Assembly: GCA_038503075.1 (NCBI GenBank)
Contig: JBCAML010000019.1
Span: 310,001-374,000 of the forward strand
Reading direction: 5' to 3'
Source of the DNA: Gyromitra esculenta
Taxonomy: Eukaryota; Ascomycota; Pezizomycetes; Pezizales; Discinaceae
Length of the DNA: 64,000 nucleotides
Part shown: positions 21,588-32,078 of the stretch, piece after piece
Layout: every line of letters begins with the position of its first letter
Numbering within the stretch: position 1 is the first letter of the stretch
Notes under the pieces: generated by a model
Databases searched by the model: none
Seen by the model: only the letters and a program-made list of their open reading frames with translations
Told to the model about the DNA's origin: nothing
Made by a program: the position numbers and the translations under genes

Positions 21588-23412
21588 CGTGGAGGGTATG
21601 GCGTTTCTATCTAGGAATGAATACAGATAGGATAATATGCTATTCCAGATTGACGAGGATGGGAGATGTGGGTGTGGGTGAAGATTGAAGCCAGGGGGGG
21701 GGGTTTTCTCTTTAAATAAAGTAGCTAATCATTTCTACAATTTGATACCAACTTGGTCATGATATAGTGGAGTTTATTGCTGAAATTTACACAGGCATCA
21801 AGGATCCCCAAGGCCCTATGGGCTATATTAGGGTATTAAGTTAAGGTAGCTAGCTATCGACAGGGCACTCATTCGAATACCTTTTTTCTAGCAGACGACT
21901 ATGCCGAATGCCATCAAATTCCGATTCTGGATAGCATACGCCTCTCCTAGATAATTAACTCTAACATCCTTTTTCAAGTATTCTCATGACTTTGCTGCTA
22001 TTAAATCTTCAAATCTTCAAATCACTCCTCCAAATCTCATATTGAGAACCAGGGTCCAACCTAACTCATGTTTTTTATTACTAACATTGTCGCAAAAGAC
22101 GCGTCTAAAGATTATATATCTACAAGTCTTGATAATACACCAAACATTAATCTCTCACTAGTGTAGGTAGTGCTTAGCTCTTTTTAGATGTAGTTATAAT
22201 TAAAAGTTTGTAGCATATAGTACAAGAATTGATTAAGGTGCACCTATATGCGACCCTATAGTGCAACCGAGGCCTAAGAGCAAGCCAGAAAACGGCAACC
22301 ATGTGATTTGAGACCATGTCTCATACCCGGTATGTTTTTTCCCTAGCTGTACTGACCAGATCACCGTCACCATACTTTTCAAATCCCTATTCCTCCATGG
22401 AAGTTCATCCAATTTACAAAAACTCTCTGATCATATCAAATTGATCTAATAGAAATTGTCTGATCAGAGTCACCTTATCAAAATTCGATCTACTCTGGGA
22501 GGGGTAGAATAGTAAAAAACGGTACACGATATTCGCTTCTGAGACCATATAACGTATTACGTTGAAGCAAGTAAACATAGTAGAAAGCAGTCAAGCCCAT
22601 AATGGCTTTGACGAATCAGTCTTAGACCCGTTTTCGAGTGAATTATATTCGTTCGAAATAGAATCTACACATAGCTTATCTAGGTGCTCAAATGCGGACA
22701 TATTCAAGTCAAATACATTGACCATCCCCTAGAATCTTGCACATTTCATACATTACCATTCGGTAAAATATATGATACGACTATTGGATGTATGACTTTC
22801 AGGACCCGCTCGACTCCGATCAACCCACAACCTTTAACCCTAAGCCCAAATTATTAGCGGCAGTATCGGAAAGATAGAAGAATAGCATGAATTAGGGCAT
22901 AAACGAATCATATACTGTTACGACAATCATTTCTTCTTTTCTATTATATACTATCACAGCAACGAGTTCGACTTGTTCTTGAGTATCACATCACGTCGAT
23001 CCAACGAGGCAGCTACGAGTTAGGCTTGGCAAAATAGAAAACCGACGCTTGTACTAGTGCTATATCCTGCTGTTATTCACAGAAGGTCTATTGATTCCGG
23101 GAATTCGAGGACAGGTGCGACATAAAGCGGACGAAAAACTGATTCTATCTATCTATCTATCCTTCTAAATATCTAAAGGAGGGCTGTATAGAGAATAAAT
23201 ATGAGTAAATATATAAATATTTTTATGAAACGAACAAAGAAAAATTATATCCAATCAACAAATTCATCCGGTCACGATTCAAAAAATGACGAACAAAGAA
23301 TTCTCAAGCCAGGTACCAGAAATACAACGGAAAAGGAACAGAAAAAAGAGTGATAATAATGGAATGGGGTAGGAGCAATCAATAGGAAGCTTTGAGCAAA
23401 AAAGACCAACAA
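21588..23412. other. 1.8-kb AT-rich spacer
   Basis: No supportable gene. It contains a (CTAT)n tract at about 23144-23161. I see no inverted-repeat element here. Confidence 0.5.
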
Positions 23413-24384
23413 TTAAGCAGCGCGATGGCGCCGTCTAGCAGCAGTGGGACTAGCCGTAGTAGTGGTAGTATCTGTGGAATTCAGCACCATATGGAGTAGG
23501 CCTCCCGCAGGTAGGATATTGACAATGTAACCACTTGGTCCACCGCAGCTACACATACAGCCCTCAACAGGAACAGCAGTAGCGGATGCCGAAACAATAG
23601 TACTAGAACTGGCGGGTATAGCTGAGTAAACTGTAGTAGAAGTTGCTGTAGTAGCGGGAATATATGTAGTGGAGCTGGAAGTTGCCTGGGGAGATCCTGA
23701 TGAGGGGGCAATTGCTGGAGTAGAAATACATCCAGCTTCAGCGTCTTTCGTAATTGCGCCAGGTGCGATTTCAACATCGAGACCAGGATTAGGAAAAGCG
23801 ATGTCGAAGCCCTCCTTAGTGACGCATCCAGGACTTTTGGGTCCGATGTTGGCTTTGAAGATTTCAGGGAATCCAGAGAGCCCGGCGCCACCGGTACCGT
23901 TTATTGTGATAGCTGCGCAGTTCATGTACATTTCGCGGTTGTCAACATGGTTAAACCAGGTCCAAGCAAATAAAACGTTTCCACTCTTTGTCTCTTTCGG
24001 GACAGTGAAATTATAACTTTCACTAATGACCGGACAGTTGCCAATGTAAGATTTGATTACTCTGAAAGTAGCACCGCCATCCTCAGATATTGAGGCCTGG
24101 CAAGAACCGCCGCCGTGGGTCGCGCCTTTGTCTGCAATGGTAAAAATTTGCGAAGAACCTGCTTCCCATGTTTCGACAGGTGCAGTTGTCGGAAGACCAA
24201 GTAGATGGTGGCCTTTGCACGGGAAATCACTACCGTCAGCGGCGAGAGGGCTTGCAATGTTGCAGTCAGGCGATCCAACGTTATCAATGTTCAGCGTTGA
24301 GAGGAGTGGAATAGGTTTGATGATACTGATATGTGCGTCTGCCGCGGCGCTCAACAGAGCGACAATAAGTACTGAATAATACAT
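23413..24384 (-). CDS. Secreted AA11-type lytic polysaccharide monooxygenase
   Basis: 323 residues, intronless. A signal peptide (1-17) ends at ADA, leaving His18 as the first residue of the mature protein, as required for the copper histidine brace. The second brace histidine is His90 in GATHGGGSCQ. Other AA11-like blocks are LAADGSDFPCKG (about 47-58), LFAWTWFNHVDNREMYMNCA (the region following residue 140) and a later GCVTKEGFDIAFPNPG. AA11 enzymes oxidatively cleave crystalline chitin with copper and a reductant. After about residue 225 comes a Ser/Thr-rich linker, then a short Cys cluster (EGCMCSCGG), a hydrophobic stretch and a basic tail. No known chitin-binding module was recognised at the C-terminus. 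Assignment to AA11 rests on remembered family motifs; secretion and the histidine brace are seen directly. Confidence 0.92.
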   Translation of the reverse strand: MYYSVLIVALLSAAADAHISIIKPIPLLSTLNIDNVGSPDCNIASPLAADGSDFPCKGHHLLGLPTTAPVETWEAGSSQIFTIADKGATHGGGSCQASISEDGGATFRVIKSYIGNCPVISESYNFTVPKETKSGNVLFAWTWFNHVDNREMYMNCAAITINGTGGAGLSGFPEIFKANIGPKSPGCVTKEGFDIAFPNPGLDVEIAPGAITKDAEAGCISTPAIAPSSGSPQATSSSTTYIPATTATSTTVYSAIPASSSTIVSASATAVPVEGCMCSCGGPSGYIVNILPAGGLLHMVLNSTDTTTTTASPTAARRRHRAA

Positions 24385-25235
24385 GGTGATGGTGATGGCG
24401 ATGATGTGCTTGTATGTTGTTATTTAGTTTTCGTGTGTGAAATCCGTGCTCTGGATGATATAGACTTAAGAGAGAAATTCAACGGATTGGGGTAAATCAC
24501 ATAGTATAAATAGAATCTTCTTGAATACACTTGCCACACTCTCATTCTGACAAGAAGCTATTGGTTTCAAATCTGCGAACAGTCCCTTGAAAGGGTGCTA
24601 AAAAAAAGTCTATGATTCGGGGGAGAGTTTTGTAGTGGTATAGTCTTGAAACTATACTATTTCCCGAAGACCCTTAGCTACTTAGAAACAACAACAGACC
24701 ACAAAAGACAATCTTTAGCTCAGGGTCTTATAACACGCAGAGATGCAAACCCCTATGTCTCAAAACTTATACACTTGACCCTGTTCACCACAGCAGTGTC
24801 TGGCGAACAACAATTTCTTTACCTCTGTAGCTCCAAATAGTCAACTATAATGGTTGCACAAATTTGTAGATCGATGTTCGCGCTCATAAATATGGCTGAC
24901 TCTTAAAAAAGACATCATAACATGAATCGATATTATCTCTTCGGAGTGAAGAAAAAAGTGGCTGCGACCATGTGAAACACAGAGACAGACATATATGTTT
25001 AAAGTTTACATCATATCGATCAAAGCTTTATTATGTTTCAAGTTGGTCATCGTCACTGCAACTCCGTTCGAGTGATAGATTATGAGTGATTCACTTAGTC
25101 TTGGTATCTAGTGCCAAGTATCTGTAGCCCTAACCCTGATGCCGATCAATCTCTAATTTCAACATCCAGACTAGCTCTCCAGATTCGAGACATTGTGCCT
25201 ACATACCGATATATAGCCTCTCAACCCATCTGGCA
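24385..25235. other. Promoter of the LPMO gene and spacer
   Basis: The LPMO gene (leftward) and the next gene (rightward) are divergent, so this 850 bp holds both promoters. No other gene was supported. Confidence 0.5.
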
Positions 25236-26016
25236 ATGTCTCGTCAAGTGCTTGCGCATTTGCAGCTGCACCTTGTGCCGCCACCGCACAACATCAGCGA
25301 GTCCCGTGCTATACTACGTGCTATGGAGCGGTTCGGGGAGATCAACATGTTCAAAGTCCTCCGAGTATGCCCCCGTCTTCACATCGTATCCCTCAATCCC
25401 ACGAGAATGCCAGCTAACCCAGCGCATCTAGTTCGAAGAGACCACGAAAGAACTTACACCCAAAGCGCATCTAATTTACAAGCATTCCGACTCCGCCAGC
25501 GCCCTCCTCGCTGCAGGCCCCGTCGCGGTCCCTTCTACAGACATTATCGTCACACCCTCAGAGTCCATTTTTAGACACGACCAATATATCGGCTATACTT
25601 CTGCTATGTACAACATTAGGAATGAAGCTATCCTCGCTCAACGCAAGGTAACTGGGAGGGTCGAAGTGGAAGTTGAGGATGAGTCGACACGATTTGGGTC
25701 TGATACCCAAATGATACCATCGGCACAGACGCGAGCAATGGCGTCACGGCTGTTGGGGCGGTTCCTTGGTGGGTTTATGGGATTCAATGATCTGGCAGAG
25801 AATATGCGGATAGAAGCAGAGCAAAAGAAGTTTGAGGAGGATTTGGCGAAGAGTTTAGCAGCTGAGAAGCTGAAAGCGGAGAACGAGAGATTAGCGAGAG
25901 GGGAAGATGTCGATTTGTCGGATCAGACAACCGAGGAGGTGCAGAAGGATCAATTATTCACGATCCAAAATATATTAAGTGACTTGGATCAAGAAGAAGC
26001 TAAAGCTAGAAAATAA
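25236..26016 (+). CDS. Two-exon conserved-looking small protein with RRM-like N-terminal pattern, 237 residues
   Basis: Model: 25236-25364 and 25432-26016. The 67-bp intron has GTATGC, branch site GCTAACC and ends CATCTAG. Unspliced, both frames are interrupted; spliced, they join cleanly as FKVLR then FEETTKEL. The first about 90 residues (HNISESRAILRAMERFGEIN, then LIYKHSDSASALLAAG) follow a beta-alpha-beta order with the alternation typical of RNA-recognition-like folds. The C-terminal half has a Gly-rich amphipathic patch (LLGRFLGGFMGFNDLAENM) and a charged coiled-coil-like helix (EAEQKKFEEDLAKSLAAEKL). I recall similar fungal proteins of probable mitochondrial location but cannot name one. 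The function is unknown. Confidence 0.7.
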
Positions 26017-27180
26017 TAATTGTGTGATCTTTGGGTACTACGAACAGGCCATTTACGATTTAGCAAGCGATTATACGAGTTACGTGCAAGTAAGAGCAAG
26101 CGAATTTATGGGAAAACTTCTCGACGACACTGAGCCCTACTGCAAACAGCCTTCGGATCCTAGACATAAAGCTCATCATGAAATTTTCGAAGTGAAAATG
26201 CTCTTAGCGCCCTGAAGTTCCAACTAAATTCATATGTAGGTCCAATCACTATATGGTAGCCATTCTACAAATTGCGTCTCGGGGTGGAACAGCTACCGAA
26301 TGTATGATTAGCCAACAAGGCGAGTAAAATCGTGTGAGGAAATAGAGATATCATAGACTCTAAAGAGATGCCTAAATTGATATAATCTAATCTAGCGGGA
26401 AATTAATGTGGTGACTTTGTGGTAATACCTAGGAAAGAGGCAACTGAAATCCTTTTGAATGTGGGGGGAGACTATGGGAAGAGCGGATGCTAGAAAGAGG
26501 GCGCTGTCAGGCACCTCGCTTGAGGCTAGTAGAAGACGGGATTGAAGGGTAAAGAAGTCACAATACTGGAAGCCCGTGTATATACACCCTCAAATACGAC
26601 CGCCGTGGGAAGGTAATTAAGGGGGTGTTAAATTGTGATACCATAAAGATCTAAATAGTGAAATCATATGTTTGAGTTGGCAGAACTCATGGCCCAAGCT
26701 CCACATAGAAGACTACTGCTGTCGGTTGAGAAAATCGAGTATCTAAAGTTTCATGATTACAATACAGATAATCAGCTACCCACGAGACTACATCTATATT
26801 CCTTGACAATCGATATCGATTTTCTTGGGCGACGTCAGCTGTAAAATATTTTCCGTCTTGCCGATGTCTATCCCTCATATTTCGGATAAAATGGCCGTGT
26901 GAGTCAATATAAGACCTCTAGCCCGAACGATGAGACCAAGCAACTAAGCATTGGCAAATCAAATCGTTCATTTTGCTTTCAGAGGCATGGCCATCTGCGC
27001 CAAGCTGCGAGATATTACAAGAAAATTTACGACTAGCATCCTGATTTAATTCCGACTGCCACATATCCTACCAGCAGGTAAGATTTCTAAGCATTACAAA
27101 TTATTTTAGCTTCAAGAAACCGAGGTGAGGTTACCCAGCACCTCCCATCAACTGAAGAAAGAAACATCGCAGAGGATTTC
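26017..27180. other. Spacer without recognised genes
   Basis: Only short frames occur; the frame at 25979-26215 overlaps the end of the preceding gene and has no family resemblance. AT-rich. Confidence 0.45.
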
Positions 27181-27182
27181 AA

Positions 27183-27351
27183 TACTATTCCTGATCAGCC
27201 AAATACCAGGACGGTCCAAATACTAGGAGGGTCGGTTGTATTTCTCAGTGGGCAAAATTTGGTTACCCTGCTGGATATAAGCAAGTTTTCTTACCAGAAT
27301 CCGTGTTCTGGTATTTGGACCGTCCTGGTATTTGGCTGATCGGGGATAGTA
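27183..27351. mobile_element. TA-flanked MITE, family 1, copy 1 (long inverted repeats)
   Basis: The left arm from 27181 contains GATCAGCCAAATACCAGGAC and continues GGTCCAAATAC. The right arm ending at 27353 is its reverse complement, with about 45 bp matched and a handful of transitions. Both ends carry TA (TACTATTCC ... GGATAGTA), consistent with a TA target duplication as made by Tc1/mariner elements. The interior (about 70 bp) has no gene. A diverged relative lies at 43189-43352. Confidence 0.82.
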
Positions 27352-27684
27352 TTACTTAGTTTTACATTAGATATAGAGAATATCCCGAATATCTTCATAC
27401 CGTTTAGGAAAGTAAATTAGAAAACTACCGCTCACAACTACCACGATACCTACATCTGCATCACCAGTAATCACTCGTTCTCGCATCGAAATTCCTTAGC
27501 ATTGATAAAAGGTGCATATTATTCGTAGAGATATAAGTACATATCATTAATCCACGTTCCAAATGATTACAGTTATAGAAAAAGAAATGTGTAATAAAGA
27601 ACGTTAACGCGCCATCACCTCATAAAATCATCGCTTCTTCGAATCCCACTACACCCTAATACTCTCCGAGTTATCATAGCAAAC

Positions 27685-28361
27685 TTAGACAACCGCACCA
27701 CCGCGAAGAGGCTTCTCGTGGTAGACGCGAGTATCTCTGGTCCTTCGGGCGACAAAGGCAGAGAGAAGGGTGGTAATGAAGAAGAGGAAGCTATAGACGC
27801 CCTATGTTAGTTACACGAAGAGATGCAGTAAGAATTATAGGAGGGTATGCTTACATCTGAATAACAACAAGACCAACTAGAAGCTTGACGAGTCCGCTTT
27901 CGAGATGTTCATGGGGGTTCTTCCCTCTAGCAATGCGGATACTGATCAACGCGTTGCGAAGAGGATTCCTTGAGCTATGACCGTGGAAGTTGTGCCTAAG
28001 CAAGCCGGCAGATGCGAGATAGCCAACAAAGATGGCGAAGTCGAGAGCTGCAGCGACAAGTTGGAGCAAATGACCGAGGAAACAGATAGCAGCGATGGAG
28101 AAGAATGTGACAAAGATCGCAAGCACAGACTATGATTGGGAGAAAGTTATTAGTAATAGCACCGATGGGCGAACGAATTTCATGAGGGGTAGTAATTACA
28201 AAGACTTCTGGCACGATTATTTCACGTGGCTTGTGGGCGTGGATTTCTTTGTACTGGTGGATCATATAACTTAGGACGCCGGTTAGGATTATGGCGAAGA
28301 AGAGTTGGAAGAGACGAATGAGCCATGTGGCGGTCTTTGCGATACCACCTGCGATAGCCAT
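27685..28361 (-). CDS. MARVEL-like four-helix membrane protein, 180 residues
   Basis: Model on the minus strand: 28361-28200, 28129-27855, 27790-27685. Introns are 70 bp (GTAATT...ATCATAG) and 64 bp (GTAAGC, branch CTAAC, ...TATAG). The protein has four hydrophobic segments: LFQLFFAIILTGVLSYM (about 17-33), VLAIFVTFFSIAAICFLGHL (about 56-75), LVAAALDFAIFVGYLASAGL, and VKLLVGLVVIQIFLFFITTL after the second intron. It ends in a basic tail ARRTRDTRVYHEKPLRGG. Topology and length match fungal MARVEL-domain proteins of membrane-apposition or tetraspan type. The 3' splice site at 27791 was chosen over a nearer AG because only it keeps the last helix in frame. Confidence 0.82.
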
Positions 28362-29632
28362 TGTTGATTATTTAGAAGCAAAAGTTTCTGAGAAAATTAG
28401 AAGAAATTGTTAGGTGGCTCCGATTTTGCTCAGGTAGACTGGTTCGTAAGCCTCTATCGTTGTTGTTGTTGCTGCTATTGCTATGAGAGATCACGATAGC
28501 TTATATACCTTAAGCCCCTCCTTTGTGGAGCGTAATAAGCAAAGGTTTTATGAATCATGATCATATTCTCACACCACAGCACGTCATTCATCAAGGCCAA
28601 GAGGTCGTAGCCAATTGACAACAAAACAAGAATATGGACCAGATCTGCACCACCAACTCGGAGTACGAAGTGGTGGTAACCAATAATTTGCCACACAGCG
28701 AACCAAGCCACTGCCGAATAACCGCTACTAGCATACGTCATTAGTCAGCCACGAGGGCAGCCAAGAAAGCTTATCTGTCAATGCCAGGACTCGTTCGGTT
28801 ACCTGCTGAACAGCATCATTATGTGGCTTACGGACATGCGATTCGCGAATGCGTAGACATTTCTGTCAAGGATGTTGTTGGAATTGCGTCGAAACGACGA
28901 AATCGTGTTGTCGTGTGATCACTCAGGGTCTTCAGCCTCGTTTAAAGTGTGGCGCCTAGCGCTACTAGGGTATTGGAATTGGTACTTCGTCTAGGGTAAC
29001 AATCGCAGAATAACCAAATGCCAGAGAAGTATTCTCAACAACTCTGAATTAATTGAATTACGCGCCATTTAAGAAAATGCGGTTGAGATTATCTTGATAA
29101 TCGGTTAATCGCGAAACACTCTTTTCTTTTGTGTGAGTAGAGAATCCTGCTTTCCGATCCGGAGTTGCATTTTTTTCTCACCCGTAGGCAGGCCCCCGCA
29201 ATAGCCTTCTTATCAACCCAGATTGTTTAGAAATCTTAAAACGCGTGTTATAGCTGCTCTTGTTATCTTTGTAGCCCCTAAGACATAAAAGTAGATAACT
29301 CAGGATCCCAAGGCAGTTGAAATTATGATTTCCCAAGCATCCCTTGTGATCGTATTGTGTGGAAACTCGAGACACTAGCTGTCTCGAAAACCGGGGAGGT
29401 TCCTTTCCACACACCATGTTGACTTTTCCAGTACCAAAGCTTCCGATAAAATGCCAAGGTTTCTTTTTGTGGTTTGTTCAACTCCTGTCATCGGAAAAAA
29501 TGGCCTTTTCCCGTCCATGCCTATTGGACGATATATCTAGACTTTAATTTCCATCCCCCAGCAAGAACGTGGACTAGTACCGATCTCTGTCTTCCTATTG
29601 AGACAATACTAGAATAAGTCTTAATTCTATGA
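28362..29632. other. Promoter of the MARVEL-like gene and spacer
   Basis: No supportable gene. A minus-strand frame at 28481-28741 is hydrophobic (ADLVHILVLLSIGYDLLALM) and could be a fragment of a membrane protein, but its ends and family are unclear. Confidence 0.4.
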
Positions 29633-29739
29633 TACAAGCGTATGGGGAGCGACCGGGCTATCGAAAAACAGTTTTTCGTAACTTGATCGCTGTGGCTGAA
29701 TATCCTGGCCGTTCCAACTCCACCCCCCATACGCTTGTA
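29633..29739. mobile_element. Very short TA-flanked inverted-repeat element (107 bp)
   Basis: TACAAGCGTATGGGG at 29633-29647 is matched perfectly by CCCCATACGCTTGTA at 29725-29739. Both ends begin or finish with TA, as Tc1/mariner-derived MITEs do. The 77-bp interior has no coding content. It could instead be a transcribed hairpin. Confidence 0.55.
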
Positions 29740-30977
29740 CTGTGCCTTCCAACGAAGCTGTGGACAACTGATACATTGGAGTTTCATCTAGATTGCACGG
29801 CACGGAACACTCAATTGCAAGGCTATCTAGGTTGCAAGTGACGATTGGCAATATCGGCTCTATGCGTCTATGTACGTCATCTATCGTCACCCGCGGAGGT
29901 TTTAATTAATGAAAAAAAAAAGCGGTTACCCGTACGTGATAGGGCTCAATATCACGCTCGCTTAATCTGTTGAACTTCCAACCAGGGGCAGCATCCCTGA
30001 ACGGGAACAGCTATCCTCCGAGATGTTAAGCGCCCCCAGTAGCGGACCAGACCTGGCTTCTTCGGAGGATGGGGCTTAAACTAATCTATTGAGTAAAAAC
30101 CATGATTTCGATGTATCTACAGGGAATAGGAAAGAAATTTAATTGGACAACAGCATTACCGCATCGAATCGAATCGAATCGAAGCCTAAAGCACCGAGGC
30201 ATCACCGAATGGAACGGAATTCGACTGCCATGCCAGTAAAATGAATATTTCAGTCAAAGCAACATCACATGCTGTCCCTCGTCGTGCAGAGCGTGGGAAA
30301 GTCGCGTTATTAGGCTGCAGGAAAACACGTGAATTTGTCATCTCCCGCGAAATGCCGGCGAGATAACTAGGCTCAGGATCGTGTGATAATAGTGGAAATC
30401 AGCTAGGATCCGCGAAAGACCTGAGGGCTCCTCTCGCCTGTCTTTTCCAAACTGAATAGTTTTTCTTTTCTTCCTTGGGAAGCCTTGTTTACTAATGAGG
30501 TAGTACTATTTATCATGGGAGGAAAATCAAGATTCAGTCGTGAGAACAGACTTCGAGGAGATGTTGGTGTTTGCTATGACGTGACTTTTCTCTTAAATTG
30601 CTTTTTTTGCTGTCCGTGGTGGGTAATTGGCCCCGAGAGAATGGTACAGAGGGGATGAATTAGCAATCAGTTGAGTGCAAATAATCTCTTCTGCCCGGTT
30701 CAACGGGAATTATGATAAAATTTACATGACCAGGCTATGTAGAACTTCATCCATCCTTATAAGGCGTAGCCTCCTTCGTTTTAGCTTTTTATGCATCGGA
30801 TATCACTCGCATCTGCTCCCATTGCATTGCGTTCTCATATCGTCACTCAGCATCTCAACCCAAGAACTTATCCGTACTACAGGTCGATAAGAGGCACCAG
30901 AGATCCTCAATATAGTCACTTAGGGTCTCTCTTTCACACCCTCAACCGTTTTCTTCTTCAGTTCTCAGCTCAATTCA
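29740..30977. other. Spacer with nested hairpins near 30 kb
   Basis: ATCCTCCGA (30013-30021) pairs with TCGGAGGAT (30062-30070), and CCAGACCTGG lies between them. A GAATC repeat (TCGAA units) occurs at about 30163-30183. No gene was supported; the rest is the 3' flank of the ankyrin gene. Confidence 0.45.
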
Positions 30978-32078
30978 CTAGCTATCCTTCGACCTATCTG
31001 CTCCGTTCTCCATCAACAGCTTCACAACTTCCTCTTGCGTCGCCTGCTCTGCCATCCTCAACGCAGTCCAGCCATCCTGATCCTTACAGTTGATCCGTGC
31101 TCCCATCTCAATCAACACTTTCACAGTTTTTTCGTGCCCTTGGTCTGCAGAAAAAAATAGCGGTGTCATACCGTTATCATGCGCGTGACTGTCTACCCGC
31201 GCATTAACGTCCGCGCCACACTCAATCAACAGCCGCACGATTCGATCTAGTCCCTGTGCAGCAGCTTCATGCAGCGCGGTGCGACCCCACTTGTTCCGAA
31301 TCGAAATGTCGGCGCCTTCAGCGAGTAGCACTTCGACTAGATCTTCGTGATTATGGCAAACGGCTTCGTAGAGCGGGGTATTGCCACGGATGTCTTTACT
31401 GAAACCGCCATTGATGTCGGCCTCTTTGACGAGTAAAAAATAGACGATGTCGGTTTTGGCATTTACGACTGCGTAATGAATGGCCTGACGACCGATGTCG
31501 TCACTTGCGTGGATTTCGGCATCATAATTAAGGAGGAGTCGGACTAGTGCTTCATTGCCGATTTGGGCTGCTATTTGGAGCGCAGTGGTGTTCTCGTGTT
31601 TTCGGGCATCGACGTATGCTCCATATTCTAGCAGGAGTTCAACACATTTCTCGTGGCCCTTCCGGGTGGCAAAATGAAGTGCGGTCTCTTTGTACATAGG
31701 GGCCTTCGTGTTGACGTCTGCGCCCTTTTCTAGTAAGAGCTCTACAAGGTCCTCGTGCCCGCTGTCCGCTGCGTAATGAAGCGCTGTGCTCTTTGAGGAT
31801 ATAACTCTTGAGCTGTTGATCCATTCGTGTTCTGCCTCTATTTTAGCGCCACATTCTAATAGGCCTCGTGCGAGCTGAAGGTAGCCATTCTGCGCAGCCC
31901 AGTGAAGGACGTTGCGGCCGTCCTTTAGTTTAAATTTGAGGGCACGCTTGTGGAAAGTTGGGAGGAGAAGCCAGGAAAGGTGTCGGTTGACACGCAGAAG
32001 TGCGTGGGTGTCTTTGAGCGAGAGGGGTTGCGCAACGAGGTAGATGAGCTCATTTGAGAGCGATAAGAAGCTTGCCAT
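30978..32078 (-). CDS. F-box-like ankyrin-repeat protein, 366 residues
   Basis: Intronless. Residues 4-46 (LSLSNELIYLVAQPLSLKD... then VNRHLSWLLLPTFH) look like an F-box-type domain. Residues 54-364 form nine ankyrin repeats (starting near 54, 97, 131, 163, 196, 232, 265, 303 and 335) with the usual TALHYAADSGHEDLVELLL pattern. F-box plus ankyrin proteins are common in filamentous fungi and usually serve as substrate adaptors of SCF ubiquitin ligases; that role is inferred from the family. The F-box-like part is short, and Skp1 binding is not shown. No signal peptide or membrane helix is present. Confidence 0.93.
   Translation of the reverse strand: MASFLSLSNELIYLVAQPLSLKDTHALLRVNRHLSWLLLPTFHKRALKFKLKDGRNVLHWAAQNGYLQLARGLLECGAKIEAEHEWINSSRVISSKSTALHYAADSGHEDLVELLLEKGADVNTKAPMYKETALHFATRKGHEKCVELLLEYGAYVDARKHENTTALQIAAQIGNEALVRLLLNYDAEIHASDDIGRQAIHYAVVNAKTDIVYFLLVKEADINGGFSKDIRGNTPLYEAVCHNHEDLVEVLLAEGADISIRNKWGRTALHEAAAQGLDRIVRLLIECGADVNARVDSHAHDNGMTPLFFSADQGHEKTVKVLIEMGARINCKDQDGWTALRMAEQATQEEVVKLLMENGADRSKDS

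Noticed and set aside
29983..30075. 5S rRNA gene
   Set aside because: GTTAAGCGCC resembles the 5S A-box, but the rest does not align to fungal 5S and the stems differ.
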